From Echinometra lucunter (lineage: Eukaryota; Echinodermata; Echinoidea; Camarodonta; Echinometridae), in NCBI GenBank assembly GCA_029962745.1, contig CM057157.1, positions 29,098,732 to 29,162,731 on the forward strand: a stretch of 64,000 bases of DNA, written 5' to 3'. Shown here in pieces: positions 37,557-50,288 of this stretch. The stretch's first letter is position 1. Each line of letters begins with the position of its first letter. The notes below the pieces were generated by a model that saw only the letters and a list, made by a program, of their open reading frames with translations, had not been told where the DNA came from and did no database searches. The position numbers were made by a program, and so were the translations under genes.

Positions 37557-38249
37557 GTGTAGTCTCAAGAAACTTTAAAATTCATTGTAAATCTAAGTGT
37601 TTATAGATTTCTCTCTTGTTATTTGTATGGCACGCCCTCTATCTAGAAATAGTCCGGTCCTGTCCGAGGCACACAAGAAGATCTTGAAGAGATATTACAG
37701 TTCGGATGAGTGTCCTTAAGTCAAGTATTTTTAAAAGAGATTTACACTTGGATTTGAAGGTTTCTAAGAATGTTGTAATTCTCAACATCATTATAGTAGA
37801 TTCATGATATCCCATAATGAAGGTGCTGCAGCTGAGAAAGCCCCTTCACCGCAGGCTGCTCTTGTCTTTGGGATCTTAATTCTTTGTGCACTGGACCGTG
37901 AACCCCTGTATGCTGCATGATTTATGTCGAAGCTTACAAAAGCATTTATCAAAACTGAACAGTACTGTTTCATCTATTAAAGAGTTCAAGCCTACACTGA
38001 GTTGCATGATGAATGCTATTACAGAATTTGTGATGTATTGTACATGTATTTCAATTTATTTTTCTCTGTACCAAAAGGTGAAGTGAATATTTGATAGCAA
38101 AAATGTACTTTTAATAATGATAATAATAAATGTGACTTATAAAGTGCCAAATCTACTCTGTGGAGTGCTTAAGGTGCATATGGAAATAATATAAGAATTG
38201 AACAGAAATGTTTTAAGGTGCTTTTATGTTGTTGGTTTTTTCTGTCCAG

Positions 38250-38322
38250 AATTCAATATATTACTGGGGATTTGCTGCCTTCGTTGCCTACTTCATGAAT
38301 CATCCTCTGTATACGCCTCCAG
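38250..38322 (+). CDS. TECR: TECR, membrane-domain exon c
   Basis: Encodes NSIYYWGFAAFVAYFMNHPL then YTPP, matching the YYWGFAAW and NHPLYTPP motifs of animal TECR. Bounded by GTCCAG and GTAAAT; ends in phase 1. Confidence 0.93.
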
Positions 38323-38971
38323 GTAAATATATTTTGTACTTTGTCGGGGGGGGGGGGGGGTGTTATTGAAAAGTGTTCCCAGGACCGGCTTCATCAATTT
38401 TGGCCAGGAAAAGAGCTCATTTTTTTGTGATTCATGTTTTCAAAGAATTAGATAATGGAAAATTTTACTATAAGATTTTCAAATTAAAAAATGTACTAAT
38501 TAAAAAGTGAGCTTTGTTTTCAACCAAAATATGAAATATGAATTCTTTGTCTCTATATAATTTTTTGCTGGGTTTTTTTTTATTACAGGACAGATATTGT
38601 AAGTTTTGCCTCCCCCCCCAAAAAAAAAAAGTTGTTGAATCAAGCTGATTTTTGCAGAATTCATGCTTTTAGTTTTCAGTGACAAAACTGAACTTGGTAT
38701 TAAACCAAGTTCACTTTCGCTTCACTGATCATTTCCTTTTCCCATTTTACACACGTAAAACACCTTTGTTGTTAACTGGCAGTTTACCATGGTATGTGTG
38801 AATAAGCCTTCAATTGTTCATAGTGGTTGCTGTGGTTACCTTGCATATTATCAGTTAGTTGAAATTACAATTTAGAGAATATCAGGAACGTTATTAAAAT
38901 AGCCGCATAAAATGTGCTAAACTTATCCAGCCAAAAGTGCAATTTGGTTTATGTTTTCTCTTTGCATGAAG

Positions 38972-39015
38972 CTTTTGGAAGTAGGCAAGTCTACCTAGGA
39001 CTGTTTATGTTCTTG
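38972..39015 (+). CDS. TECR: TECR, short exon d
   Basis: 44 bp encoding (A)FGSRQVYLGLFMFL, with acceptor GAAG and donor GTGAGT. The frame joins both neighbours, and the position matches the AQQVKLALAIF-like segment of vertebrate TECR. Confidence 0.85.
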
Positions 39016-39479
39016 GTGAGTATTTTTCTTTTATATGAACTGAGGTATCCATAATAGCGAGTGTTATTATGATGATGATGGTGATTGTGGTGGTAGTTGA
39101 TGATGATGTCTATAATGATAGTGATGATGATGATGACAACAATGTTTTTGTAGAGATAAATTTAGCTTCATGTAAAAAAATTGCACCTGTACTGTTTTTC
39201 CCCCCTAAGTACAACTCTTTTTCAAATGTGATATCACTGACTTTTGTAATGCAAATGAAGTGTATTTATAGCCACAATGTTTACAAACCGATAAAGAGTA
39301 CTGCCCTTCTTGCCTTTGTTGACATATTTGTCATGTACCAACCCATATTCTTCTGAGTGGCAGTCGTCCTTCTTCTCCTCCTTCTCCTCCTCAACTTCTT
39401 ATGATTCTGTTGTTAGTATTATTATTATTACTATCATTATTATTATTTTTTCTTCTACTACTACTACTAATTGTTACAG

Positions 39480-39672
39480 CTATGTGAATATGGTAACTTC
39501 TGCATCCACGTTGCCCTTCGTGACCTCCGACCTCCTGGCACCAGGGAACGTCGTATCCCCTATCCTACCGGTAACCCCATGACCCAGATGTTCCGCTTTG
39601 TTAGCTGTCCCAACTACACCTACGAGACGCTAGCATGGATCAGCTTTGCAATCATGACACAATGTCTACCAG
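39480..39672 (+). CDS. TECR: TECR, catalytic C-terminal exon e
   Basis: Encodes LCEYGNFCIHVALRDLRPPG, then RRIPYPTGNPMTQMFRFVSC and PNYTYETLAWISFAIMTQCLP. It contains the RDLRP and SCPNYTYE motifs of the 5-alpha-reductase-like domain that binds NADPH and substrate. Acceptor TTACAG, donor GTAAGT. Confidence 0.95.
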
Positions 39673-39693
39673 GTAAGTGAAGAGTAGTTGTCT

Positions 39694-40002
39694 CCGGGGG
39701 GGGTGTTTCATAAAGACTAAGATTGACTCAAGTCGCTCTTAACAATGACAGGCCATTGCCACTGTTTGCTTTCACCATCGGCTTCTCAAGGGATGTGTAA
39801 ATCATTTTCACAAAATTGAAGAATTTACATTTTTTGTTTTTCTTCATCAGTGAACTATAAAAGATTGTCAATTCTGCAGATTTGTGACCATGATTTGCAA
39901 ATCCTTTGAAAGATACATGATGAAAGAAAACAGTGGCATGAATGGCCAACCATAGTTAAGTGCGATTTTAGTCAATCTTAGTCTTTGTGAAACACCCCCC
40001 AG
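39694..40002. repeat. Foldback element in the last TECR intron
   Basis: GGGGGTGTTTCATAAAGACT at the left pairs with AGTCTTTGTGAAACACCCCC at the right; inner arms continue for about 60 bp. It starts 22 bp after the exon e donor. Confidence 0.75.
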
Positions 40003-40744
40003 GACAGTTAAATACGTGGTTGTTTGATGCTTCCCCCAGTGACGATTGCTCAGCATCAATTTCACACACTAACCATGTACTGAAATTTGACCTGGACGAA
40101 ACACTGAAGTGGTACCCATGCTCACCTCAAAATTGGACCCTAAATGGCATAATCCTTGGTGTCAAATTCTACCCCGAAATGGCATAAGATTATATAAAAT
40201 ATACCCTTAAATAGCGTAAATGGTGTAGGGCAATGTAAAATATGCCCCTAAACAACAACAAATAACCAACTAAATGGTCAACCTATTTTTTAAAAAAATG
40301 TTGAATGAAAGACTGAGAAAACACCCCCTTTTCCAAAAAAAACATTGACACCTTGGGTCAGAAATCTGACCCTTTTTCGACTTTTTTTTTGACATGCATG
40401 AATACCATTTCAGTCTGCGAGTGACACACCCCCTCCCCCCCCCCCCCACGACCCAAATCCTAGCCTACAACCATACTGCAACTCTGACCCGAACCACTTA
40501 TCTTTGATGAAATAAATCCCAGAGTAGTACGCACTAAAGGATAGGTCAGGCCCCTTTCCAGGGCAGGTAAATAGATGGTTGGACAGCACTTGCTCCATAT
40601 CAGCGTTGTACACTGACCAAATTGTAATCATCAACCCTGGACCACATACTATACCTTGCCCTATTTATTCCTAACCCCCAAACCTAACATAAGACCCAAT
40701 TGCAAACTAACCCTGTATCTATGTCAAAACAAGTCTTGGAGAAA

Positions 40745-41216
40745 GTGCTGGAGCATGGAGGCTCATAGGCGAATTGGCTCTGTCAATAAAGCCTGTCAAA
40801 CCAAAGTTCTTGGGGTTGAATCCACCCTGGGCATATGACTGAAGCATGCGCTGTGTGTTAACGTTCCCAACGATTTGCGTTGCCCTTGTTTATTCTAATC
40901 ATCTTCAAATGGAGATTGAAATTACTTTTACTTAACACTTGTAATAGTTTACTTTTTTCATGTTCAGGCTTTTCCCTTACCTTCGTATTTAAAAAAAAAA
41001 ATTTGCATTGCTTTTGTTTTCCTGTTCGTTTTTTGGTATTTGTAATATTTTTTTATTTACTTCTAAGGTGGCAGCACCAATAAGGCTCTTTTGCCTTCTC
41101 AAGCTGTTCCATCCTCATTCATGCATTATTTGTACTGTGATTGTTATATAATGTTTATAAATGTGCTTTTTAATTAATGAAAATAAATGGAATCTTGAAT
41201 CTTGAATCTTGAATCC
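40745..41216 (+). repeat. SINE/LINE-like element with TTGAATC tail
   Basis: It has a GGGTTGAATCC B-box-like motif near 40813 and ends in AATAAATGGAATC followed by three TTGAATC repeats, a typical retroposon tail. Family not identified. Confidence 0.45.
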
Positions 41217-41430
41217 TATTCCAGTATCTCAATATATACTTTTTAATGTAAAGTAACATCATTTATTTATTATATTTTATGATTAATTTATTTTGTCCTC
41301 TGTACAACAAAATAAATGAACATCATTGTGCAGATGTATTTTATGAATGAACTATTTTTGATGAATAAATTGATGAGTATCTTGAACGGCTTTGTCAATG
41401 ACTCATTCTCTCACCCTCTCTCTCCTGCAG

Positions 41431-41558
41431 TACTGCTCTTCTGTCTAGCCGGGTTTGGTCAGATGGCCATCTGGGCCGGAGGCAAGCATCGTAACTACAA
41501 GAAAGAATTCAAGGACTACCCCCGGGGCAGGAAAACCATTCTTCCGTTCCTCCTCTGA
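41431..41558 (+). CDS. TECR: TECR, last coding exon
   Basis: trans-2,3-enoyl-CoA reductase performs the last step of the endoplasmic-reticulum fatty-acid elongation cycle (NADPH-dependent reduction of trans-2-enoyl-CoA) and also acts in sphingosine breakdown. This exon encodes VLLFCLAGFGQMAIWAGGKH then RNYKKEFKDYPRGRKTILPF and LL, ending in TGA. It matches the family's C-terminus, including the conserved HRxYxKEFxDYP. From 36237 the last six exons give 217 contiguous residues with consistent phases; with exons 1-2 the total visible is 236 of about 308 expected. About 68 residues of the ubiquitin-like region are missing, probably in the gap at 33671-34170. The gene is tail to tail with the next gene. 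Confidence 0.95.
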
Positions 41559-43619
41559 GTGGTCTTCACCCCACCCCCCCCCCTTCCTGTTATACCCCTT
41601 CTTCGACCCCCGCCCCCCCTTCTTCTTCCTTTTTCTTGAATCATTCAAATTGTAAATGAGTGTGTTGATAATATTATATGCTATGTGTACATGGTTGCAT
41701 CCATTTGATTTGCTCGAATTTTGGGGGCTGCTTTTGTTGTTGGTTTTATGGCAATTTTCCATTGGTGATTGGATGATTGGATGATTTTCGCCAGGAAATA
41801 TGAGATGGCATTGTTTTCCTCTCATCGTATTCTTGCTCTGTTGGATTGACAGTGGCCTTAGGTGGCATTGTGCACTAGAAGATTAATGAATCTCAGTAAA
41901 GTTTGAGTACAGTAAATACTTTTCTGTAATATTGTTATTGAGCATTTTATTATAAAGAATAATGTAGGATAGGATGAAGTGAATGCCCCTGTTTATAACC
42001 AACAGCATTTGCATTACAAGCTGGTAATGCAAATGTAAGACCTCGGCAATGATGATAAGGATAACAATATTTTCAGCTGAAGGTACACCCTTCACCTGGG
42101 TGTCAAAAAAAAACCCAAAACATTTGACCATTTTGATTGTTAGTAACTCAAAAGTTAAAACTGGTAAAAGACTGAGGTTTCCACAATGTTAATCTTCTTA
42201 AAATAATGCTCTGTATATTAATAATTAAATTTTCATTTTATGTAAAAAGTGAGGCCCAAGACCTCTTTGTGTCAGTAATTCAGACACAACAGTAGGTCTA
42301 CCATTGTGCATCGCACCTGTCATTTCTGTCAACCTCTTTCTCTCTAGTAGCATTAATGATTCATGACTCTCGGTTGAAACAGGTACACTGGAATTTTCAG
42401 CTGCAATGAACAATTGCAATTATCGGGCTTTGAATTCATTCCTGACACACACCAGTTTGTGGCCTAAGTTATTCAAAAACTGAAATTCTAATTGAATACT
42501 CATAGCATTATTTTACGGATATTAATGGGAAAAAAAATTCACAAAACCTGGTCCAAATAAATTTAACATCTTTCAACTCTGCACCGTGACAACGTCTGTC
42601 TTTACAACTTTTAGCTTTTGAGTAATGATGAAAAGTGTCAAATTTTTTTTTTTTTTTATACACCTAGTATGTTATGGTTTCTTATTTCCCCGTCTATTCA
42701 CTTTGTACACAAGTGCGCGCGCAAATGGATGAGTGGACACCTAAACCATGATATAGTCTATATTCGTGCATTACATGATTATATCATTGCTTGGGGACCA
42801 TGTCTCTGCCTTGTGGATTTTTGTATTGGAATACCCTTGATTAGAGCACTGGAAGTGACATCTCATTTACGACTGGGATTGATTTGTTTTATGATCAGAG
42901 TGATCAAGCTGCATGGGAGTATCACCATGCATGTTGAGTTCATTGGTATTTCAGTTGGTTTTATTATTTTTTTTTTTTGGGGCATGAACTTGAACATGAA
43001 TTATAAATCTAATTGATAACCCCTGTAAAAACGTGATGTAGGCAATATTCGCAAGAAATTCATAAAGAAATGTTTGCAAAGTGATTACCTTATGGGGAAT
43101 TTAAATACTAAGATTTGGATATCAAGTTTTCTCTTTGATTTCATCTTTTGTGATGAATTATTTGAGAATTTTTTACTTCAAGCATAGTTCACATTCTCCT
43201 TGTATTGTGTGATTTATGTGCAGTGTGTTCTGATCATTCTTGGCTACACTGCATACTAACGAATTGGGAAAACCAGGAATGAAAGTGATGCATTCAAGTT
43301 TTTGTGAGAAATACATATATATGAGTGATGAAAATGATTGTTGAACTGCCGACAATAGGAAAGTAGTGTTCTCTGTCCAATTTCTTGGACATAGGAGTCA
43401 GAGCAGTGTCACCAACGATAAAAAAAAATTGCCAAAATTCACATGATCAAGATAATTTACATCCAGTTGGAGGAATGGAATGGAAATAGGATATTTTATC
43501 ATCCTACTAGGTGTAAAAAGCAAATATTTTGCATGAATTCGTTGATTATTGTAGTGATTTCTATTTTCGACTATAGAGGGCAGTATTTCACATCAGTTTG
43601 CACAGCTCAGCATGCCAAT

Positions 43620-43889
43620 CACTATGAACATGGCAGACAAAGAAAGCAGACAAAATACACAACCTCTCATTCTCCCCTTTCTCAATGGTTCTGGTAGTCA
43701 AAAGAACATCCCTTCACAACTATTATGTTTAATCATGTAGTTCCAGGTGAATATGCATGTGACACCTGTTCCACATATTTTAGACAATAGCAGTGAAGGG
43801 ATGTTCTTTTGACTACCAGAACCATTGTGAAGGGTAGAATGTGGGGTTGTTTATTTTGTCCACTTTCTTTGTCTGTCATGTTCATAGTG
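43620..43889. mobile_element. Intact foldback MITE, 270 bp
   Basis: About 100-bp inverted arms, CACTATGAACATG at the left and CATGTTCATAGTG at the right, with apparent 3-bp target duplication AAT. It is the uninterrupted relative of the element split by a transposon at 5063-7136. Confidence 0.8.
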
Positions 43890-44853
43890 AATGTAGCCCT
43901 GTGTGGATTTCTGATGATGTTCATTAAATACATTAATTTGCTCTGATCTTAGAGCTGCCATGATCAAAATATATATTGATTGAAGAGTAGTAGGAAAGAT
44001 TTCATTTTTAATGGCATTCCATATTTTAATTGATAGAAAAGATGACGAATTGGTGAAATTATCACATAATTTCACCATATCGTAGACATTGAAAGGAAAT
44101 GAGTTTTAATCATTAATAGTAAATTCTGAATGATTGTCTTTTCTTAGTGAAGGAGGTGAGAGAAAAAAAGTATTATTTGTAAATTTATTCTGAATTATTT
44201 CCTTTCTTAAAAATGGCAAATTTGAACTTTATGTATTCAAAAGTGGTATTAACTATATAAATAATTCTATCTGAATTTTTTTTGTGCTTTGAAGGGACAA
44301 TAAGGATATTTCTTGGAGTATTTCATGTGTGTAATTATTTATATTGCAATGCAATATGAATCATGTTATTGATCTTTTTTTACATAGATGTTGGTCAAGA
44401 AAATGCCATGATTGAGACATTTTGAAATACCAGGGAATATTCATTCAAAGGTTTTCTTTTTTAGATACAAATTTTCCAACCAAATTTCCAAGAATTTAAA
44501 TAATTATGCATCATTTTTACAAAGTAGATTATGCCTAGATGCATTTCTATAGTGTTTACATGTATGTTTGTATAACATTGAATAAGTGTCCATGTATATG
44601 GTGATCTTTTTCATCTAAATTATGCATCCCTTCTTCACAGGTGTTGTGTGTGTTTTATGTTTTTTTAACGTTTTTTTTTTAAACTCAATTGATTTCTGTG
44701 TGAGAGGTACACATCCTATTGATTAAATCACTAAAGGTTTTTATATTGATATGCTAACATTCATTTATTTCAGTATTATGTTTCTCTCATTGTACATTTA
44801 TTTGTTCACTCTGTCATTTTGCATCTGTCTCTTTTTCAGAAACTGTAGTGAAA

Positions 44854-45258
44854 TTCACCCCTTCGTGACAGGAATTATTTAAAGCCTAATTTGATTAGCT
44901 TTTATTCTTCAAATTGGCAACACCGACATTTTTATTTTATTGCTACATTTTTCTTATAAAACGTCATGTATCTGAAATGAATATAAATTGACAGAAATTA
45001 CGATGAGAATTCAAAAAGTTGCCAATTTGCAGGGGAAAACGATGATTTTAAACTTTCTATCACATTGCTAATTTAAGGATTTTAATGCTTATTTTCCTTT
45101 AAAAAAATTTCAGCATCAATCAACGAACCAAAATGGGCACAGTTTGTGTAGAATTTTTTGCTCTTTCTGCTCATGTATTTGGTATGATTTTCAGGGCTTT
45201 GCATCAAAAGATATTAGGCCAAACCACAAAATGTGGACCTCTGTCACGAATGGGTTAA
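44854..45258 (-). mobile_element. piggyBac-like MITE copy, minus orientation
   Basis: Left end TTCACCCCTTCGTGACAG (TTAA mutated to TTCA) and right end CTGTCACGAATGGGTTAA. The interior is in reverse orientation relative to the copies at 20738, 33223 and 35184. Confidence 0.85.
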
Positions 45259-47192
45259 GAAGACACCAAATGGTTGAACATCAGTCTGCCTGTGGAAAAA
45301 TAGGTAAAACACACACGAAAAAAAAAAAAAGATCAGTGTTGAATCTAAACTTCGCGAACTTGAATTGGAAAGCCTACATGGACATGTATATGGTCACACA
45401 TGTGTTAGGCTATTTTTCACACCAAATTGACCTCACTGCACTAATTGCTGTGGCTTTGTGTAACGGACAAGCATGCATTCTCAGACTCGTGTGAGAGTTT
45501 CCAAAGAGTAAGGCTGCCAGCTACCATGGTTTAAAAAAAAACAGCCTGGAAAGTCCATTTAATCAAAGAAATAGAACTTAAAATTTTTCATCATTGTACA
45601 TTGCAAAAAGCATGCATATGTACTTCAAAATGCACTTGAAAATCGACAAACTCACATTTGGATTAGTCTGTGAATGAGCATTTGTGAAGGTCATAGTTGA
45701 TTCCTCTTTGTTATGATTGATTTGCCTGTATGCAGCTGTTTTTTTTTTTTAAAATTACGGTACAGTTAACCTTGCATAACTCGAAGTCGCATAAGTTAAA
45801 TTTTTCCCCAAGTTCCCTTTCCCTTACTACTGGTTTGTCCAAGTGCAGAATCTTTGTCTGATTTTGTTTCATCAAACCTCATCAAAGACTAAATGTAGCA
45901 AGCATAAAGCTACATATAAAGCATCAGCAGCTACAGTTTTTGTGCTAATACAGCTCATCATTGTTGGTTTATTACATCTTCAATTCCACAATTTGATTTT
46001 GAAACGTTGATTAAAAAGTGCCTTTGTGTTTCCATTTCAGCATTCATAGCAAAACCTACAAAGCTTCACAAGATAAATTAGTGCTAGAAAGGTTTTTTTT
46101 TTTCTACCAAGGAAATATGATTTCATTCCACTTAAATCAATGCAAAGCAAGATAATGTATGAAAGTAAAAGAACTTGGTTCATTTATGATATAAGATACA
46201 GATCCTATGTTAGAGCTCTGTATAATTTTTCCATAAGGTCATGACTTTATGCTAATTTTCTTTTTTTCCCTTTAATACAGGGTATGCCCAGTGATGTATT
46301 ATGAAAATGATATTGTCTTTGTTTCCTTATTTTATTATCTTTTGATTGGTAAAATTTTGAATACACAGTTTTGTGATATCCGATCAGTGTTAATTTGCTA
46401 TTAATCGATTGTGTGAAATTGCTTTGGTTACAGTTCAAAATGAAGTGTAATAAATTATGAGATTTTGCAGCTAATGAAGAATTGTTGCTTTCATATGATT
46501 TATTTTTCGTTTAGTTTTAATTTGTCTTTGTTTTGATTTTGATTTTGTTTTTTTAGTTTTATTTTGTTTATGTTATGAGGTCTCCTTAAAAAGGTTTCTT
46601 TGTAACAAAGTAAATTGGAATATTGACAAGTCACACATACAGTATGTCAAAGAATAAGCTTATTTTTCATTTCTGACAACCAAAAAAAAAAAAAAAAATG
46701 AGGTCTTCTCCACAGAAATATAATAATAGAAAAGATTAACAGACATGGATGTGATACAAAACTTTGACATTCTTTCCTAAATACATTTTATAAAGGAAGA
46801 ACAAAACCAAGAAGATGTGCTAAAATGCCATGACAATTTTTTTTTTTTTTTATTGTTTTGTCTTCTCTTTTTTTTTTTTTGAAAGGGAGAAGGTGGTCAA
46901 CTATTTCAGTGAAATCACAACAATGAACATTAATAGCTTGCACAGGTATTTAATTTTCAAGATATTAATGTAATCATGTACACATATGTTTGAATAAGAG
47001 GGTATAAATTCAAGATATGTAACGATGAGTGAATGGGAAAAATCAAATTTCCCAAGGTGATACAACACACGAGTACTAGATAATCTATCATCTCATAAAA
47101 ATAAATATGCATATTTTTTTTTTTTTCATTCGCTTCTGCATGTATTTCAATTACACTAAAACTGGTACAAGATGATAGTCATGGAATCACCT

Positions 47193-47784
47193 AAAAGGAG
47201 AATGAAACCCAGGCATCAGTGTGCTTTCATTGAATGAAGATGAACAAGAAAGACTAAACAGTGAAAGTTTGAGCAACATCGGACAATCTGGCAAGAGTTA
47301 TGAATTTGGAAAATTTAAGTAAATCCCCATTATGGGAATCCTTTAAATTGGCAACTTTGCCAGCATCTGTGATGTCCTCGTGGACAACTCTCCATTCATT
47401 TTGTACATAATTTTTCAAAGAAATTGATTTCTATGAAATTGTAAGACATGAATCAACATAATTCTTCCCAAAATGCATGCAGAATTGATGTAGCCATGTC
47501 ATACTGAAACGGTAAAAAAAAAAAAAAAAAAAAAATTCTTGAAAATGAAAAAAATGTTGAATTATGTGTACAAAATGAATGGAGAGTTGTCTACGATTAC
47601 ATCACAGATGCTGGTGGAGTTGCCTACTTAAAGGATCCCCATAATAATGATTTACTTAAACGTTCAAAATTCACAACTGTTGAACAGACTGTTCGATTTT
47701 TCTCAAACTTTCACTGTTTACTTTTTTCTTGTTCTCCTTGATTCACTGCTAGCACATTGATGTCTGGGTCGCATTTTCCTTTAA
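47193..47784. mobile_element. Foldback MITE with long arms
   Basis: Left arm TGAAAGTTTGAGCAACATCG and CATCTGTGATGTCCTCGTGG recur inverted at 47590-47730. A related copy lies at 59404-59953. No coding capacity. Confidence 0.7.
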
Positions 47785-48577
47785 ATAACAATGTATGAAA
47801 TAACATTTTAGAAATGAAATGTGACTATCAAGTAATGAACCTGTCAAAACACATAAAATTCTGCTTTGGGTCAGTGAATGGCAGTAATTTGTATGGCACA
47901 ATTTAAACAAAGTAAATGAGCAAATAAAACAGAACACATACATCGCTTGATCACTAATACTGCTATGTGTTCACCTGAAATGACAGTACACTCTTTTCTA
48001 AGTTATCTGTAGCATAGCAGATACTGCCTCCACTCAATGTAGTTGGAAAAACAAATGTTTAAGCTTTGATCCATCTGACATTCATATTCTAACATACTGT
48101 TTTCTCAGCACAATCAACTGTTTTCACTACAAGAAACAAGCATTCTTTTGTATTGTGACATGGTTAATTTGAATATTCATAACTGTCTTCGAAATGTTAT
48201 AACAATCCCAGCAAGTTATAAACTGAATGCAGTACTGAAAATGGGGAAAAAGTGGGAAGGGATGGGTCTGTTTAAAAAGAAGAAAGAAAGAAAGATCAGG
48301 ATTCAATTACTTTCCTTGGTACAGATATCTTTAGAGGGAATTCTAAACCACTGTCACATGTAATTCTATTCCAAAGCTCTTAAACAGATTTCCCACAAGC
48401 ATTTTTCAAAAGTAACAAAAAGGATTGCAGCATGTATTAAAAAACAATAGAAACAACAATCACCCCCCTCCCCCCCCAAAAAAAAAAACCACAGGTTTTA
48501 TCCTAATTCATTGATTGCCTGTTAAATTTAGTACCAAATTTCTTCTTCAACATTAAACATTAATACTTTTAATTTCG

Positions 48578-48866
48578 GAAAATAGCATTGAAGACGGACA
48601 TACTTAAGCTTTTCGACATAAGCTCACCAGAGTAAAATCGCAAGAATGACAGAAAGCCGAGAATCGAAACAAAAAAAGAAGCCTGATTTTGTTTACCCTG
48701 ACAGCCAGTCAGAGCATGTCATTTCTGTGCGTACCATTTACTTGTTTCCACCTACAGATATATTGTTTCGATTCTCGGCTTTCTGTCATTCATGCGATTT
48801 TACTCTGATGAGTGCATGTCAAAAAGCTTATTAAGTATGTCCGTGTTCAATGCTATTTTCCGAGTT
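48578..48866. repeat. Foldback element downstream of the dystrophin-superfamily gene
   Basis: Left arm GGAAAATAGCATTGAAGACG and AGAAAGCCGAGAATCGAAAC pair with GTTTCGATTCTCGGCTTTCT and following sequence at the right; arms about 100 bp. It lies within 600 bp of the stop codon, so it may sit in the 3'UTR and form a hairpin in RNA. Confidence 0.7.
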
Positions 48867-49148
48867 TGCAGTACCAAGCACCTAATCACTTTTAATTTCT
48901 TTTTAAAAAAACAGCAATATTGCAATTCCAGATAAGAAATAGAAAAAAAAAATCTTCATAACAGACACATTCAAGGTGATACAAAGTAACATCCTACGTT
49001 TCCCATTATGCGGTCCGAATTCAGAGACGACTGTAAAACATGCTAGATCCTAAAATTCAGACACAGTTGGGTGAGTACAATTTTCTGGGTCTAATGGTTG
49101 GAATATGATGAGTCTGACATCTTGGCATCCCTTAGAAATAGTTGAATG

Positions 49149-49162
49149 TTATTCTTGGGCTC
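49149..49162 (-). CDS. Dystrophin-superfamily gene, last coding exon
   Basis: A T-rich tract ending AACAG precedes GA GCC CAA GAA TAA, completing ...SVGGAQE and the stop. The 14 coding bases fit the phase-1 donor at 49406. Such a short coding part rests on splice and frame agreement only. Confidence 0.7.
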
Positions 49163-49405
49163 CTGTTAAAAAAAAAAAGAGAGAGAATAAAAACATTATG
49201 GAAACCAGAGGGATAACAAGAGTTGAAAAGGTTATGAATTAGATTTCAATTATTTTGTTAGCGGTCTAACCCAAAGTAGATGCAGTAGGCGAAAACATTT
49301 TGCTTGATTCAATAACGGGTCCACAGGATGAAAAATTCTTATTCTTCTGACTTTTAGCAACATCATCTTTTATCACTGAACATCCACAATATCAATGCAT
49401 CTCAC

Positions 49406-49498
49406 CTCCGACACTGACTCTTGTAACCAGTGTTGACATGGCTTCTCCTATCCGATTGGCAGCTGAAAATAAATCTCCACTCACACGCCTGCTTCCTC
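49406..49498 (-). CDS. Dystrophin-superfamily gene, conserved C-terminal block
   Basis: 93 bp encoding GSRRVSGDLFSAANRIGEAM then STLVTRVSVGG. The DLFSAANRIGEAMSTLVTRV stretch resembles, from memory, the [20 protein letters not shown] block near the C-terminus of long dystrobrevin isoforms, supporting superfamily membership beyond the ZZ finger. Acceptor T9AG, donor GTGAGA, phase 1 at both ends. Confidence 0.8.
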
Positions 49499-50120
49499 CT
49501 AAAAAAAAAGAACAAAATATTTGTTTTATAACTTCACTAAATTTTGTTTTCATAAACAATAGAATAAAGAGAAGAGATCCCATCTGAGCTATCAGTCATT
49601 TTTCGTCCTCTTCAAAACTAGAATTCCTTTAGTTGGTCTCTGGCGAGAAAACTTTTTTGGTTCATACTTCTCCTGTACACAGATTCCAAATAAAGAATGA
49701 ACTGTGGTGAGGTTGTTAATTAATTGACAAAACATAAATACTGCATAACATGACATTACTAATCAAGTATGAAGACAAGTACAAGCATAGTAATTTTATT
49801 ACCACCTAACTTCAGCTGGCTATGTACCAGCTGTCCTGAAAAATCTTCTTATAAAATTTTTAGTCTATTCAAGCTTTGTGATTTTGTATATATTCAATTT
49901 CTTCTCGGTTTCTTCAACAAATTGAACTTTAGAAGGGACTTCGAGTGTACTCTCAGGAAATTAACTGTTGACTACTGAATTCTAAATTTTTCCATATAAG
50001 GTTAATACAGGGCCACCCGTTTCCAGTAGGCAGTGGGTTTAAGAAGTGTGTGATATTATCCCAAATAGTGTCATCATGAAAAAAAAATATATAAAAAGGC
50101 AAATTAAAGATGATACATAC

Positions 50121-50183
50121 TTCGTCTTCTTGGTCTTGGTAGAAGGAGTTCCTCAATTGTTACTGCAGGAACATCTGGTTCAT
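50121..50183 (-). CDS. Dystrophin-superfamily gene, small linker exon
   Basis: 63 bp encoding (D)EPDVPAVTIEELLLPRPRRR, with acceptor CTACCTCAG and donor GTATGT; phase 1 at both ends, so it could be skipped without frameshift. Acidic start and basic end; function unknown. Confidence 0.75.
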
Positions 50184-50288
50184 CTGAGGTAGACAACAAT
50201 TGTTTGAAAATTCTTAATCCATTTCGTAATGGAACAAGGCAGTTTGTGCATTAAGTCTGAGAAATAAGAGAAATTAGCTGTCAATGGT

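Larger units (their letters stand above)
41559..49148. other. Intergenic region between the TECR and dystrophin-superfamily 3' ends
   Basis: Probably contains the 3'UTRs of both convergent genes. A candidate TECR poly(A) signal AATAAA is at 42556-42561, about 1 kb from the stop. No other gene is supported; a 132-codon frame at 42618-43016 shows no recognisable similarity. Foldback and TTAA-type elements are listed separately. Confidence 0.6.

Noticed and set aside
42618..43016. 132-codon plus-strand open frame downstream of TECR
   Set aside because: No recognisable domain, poly-T driven Phe runs, no splice or promoter support; likely chance in 3'UTR or intergenic DNA.
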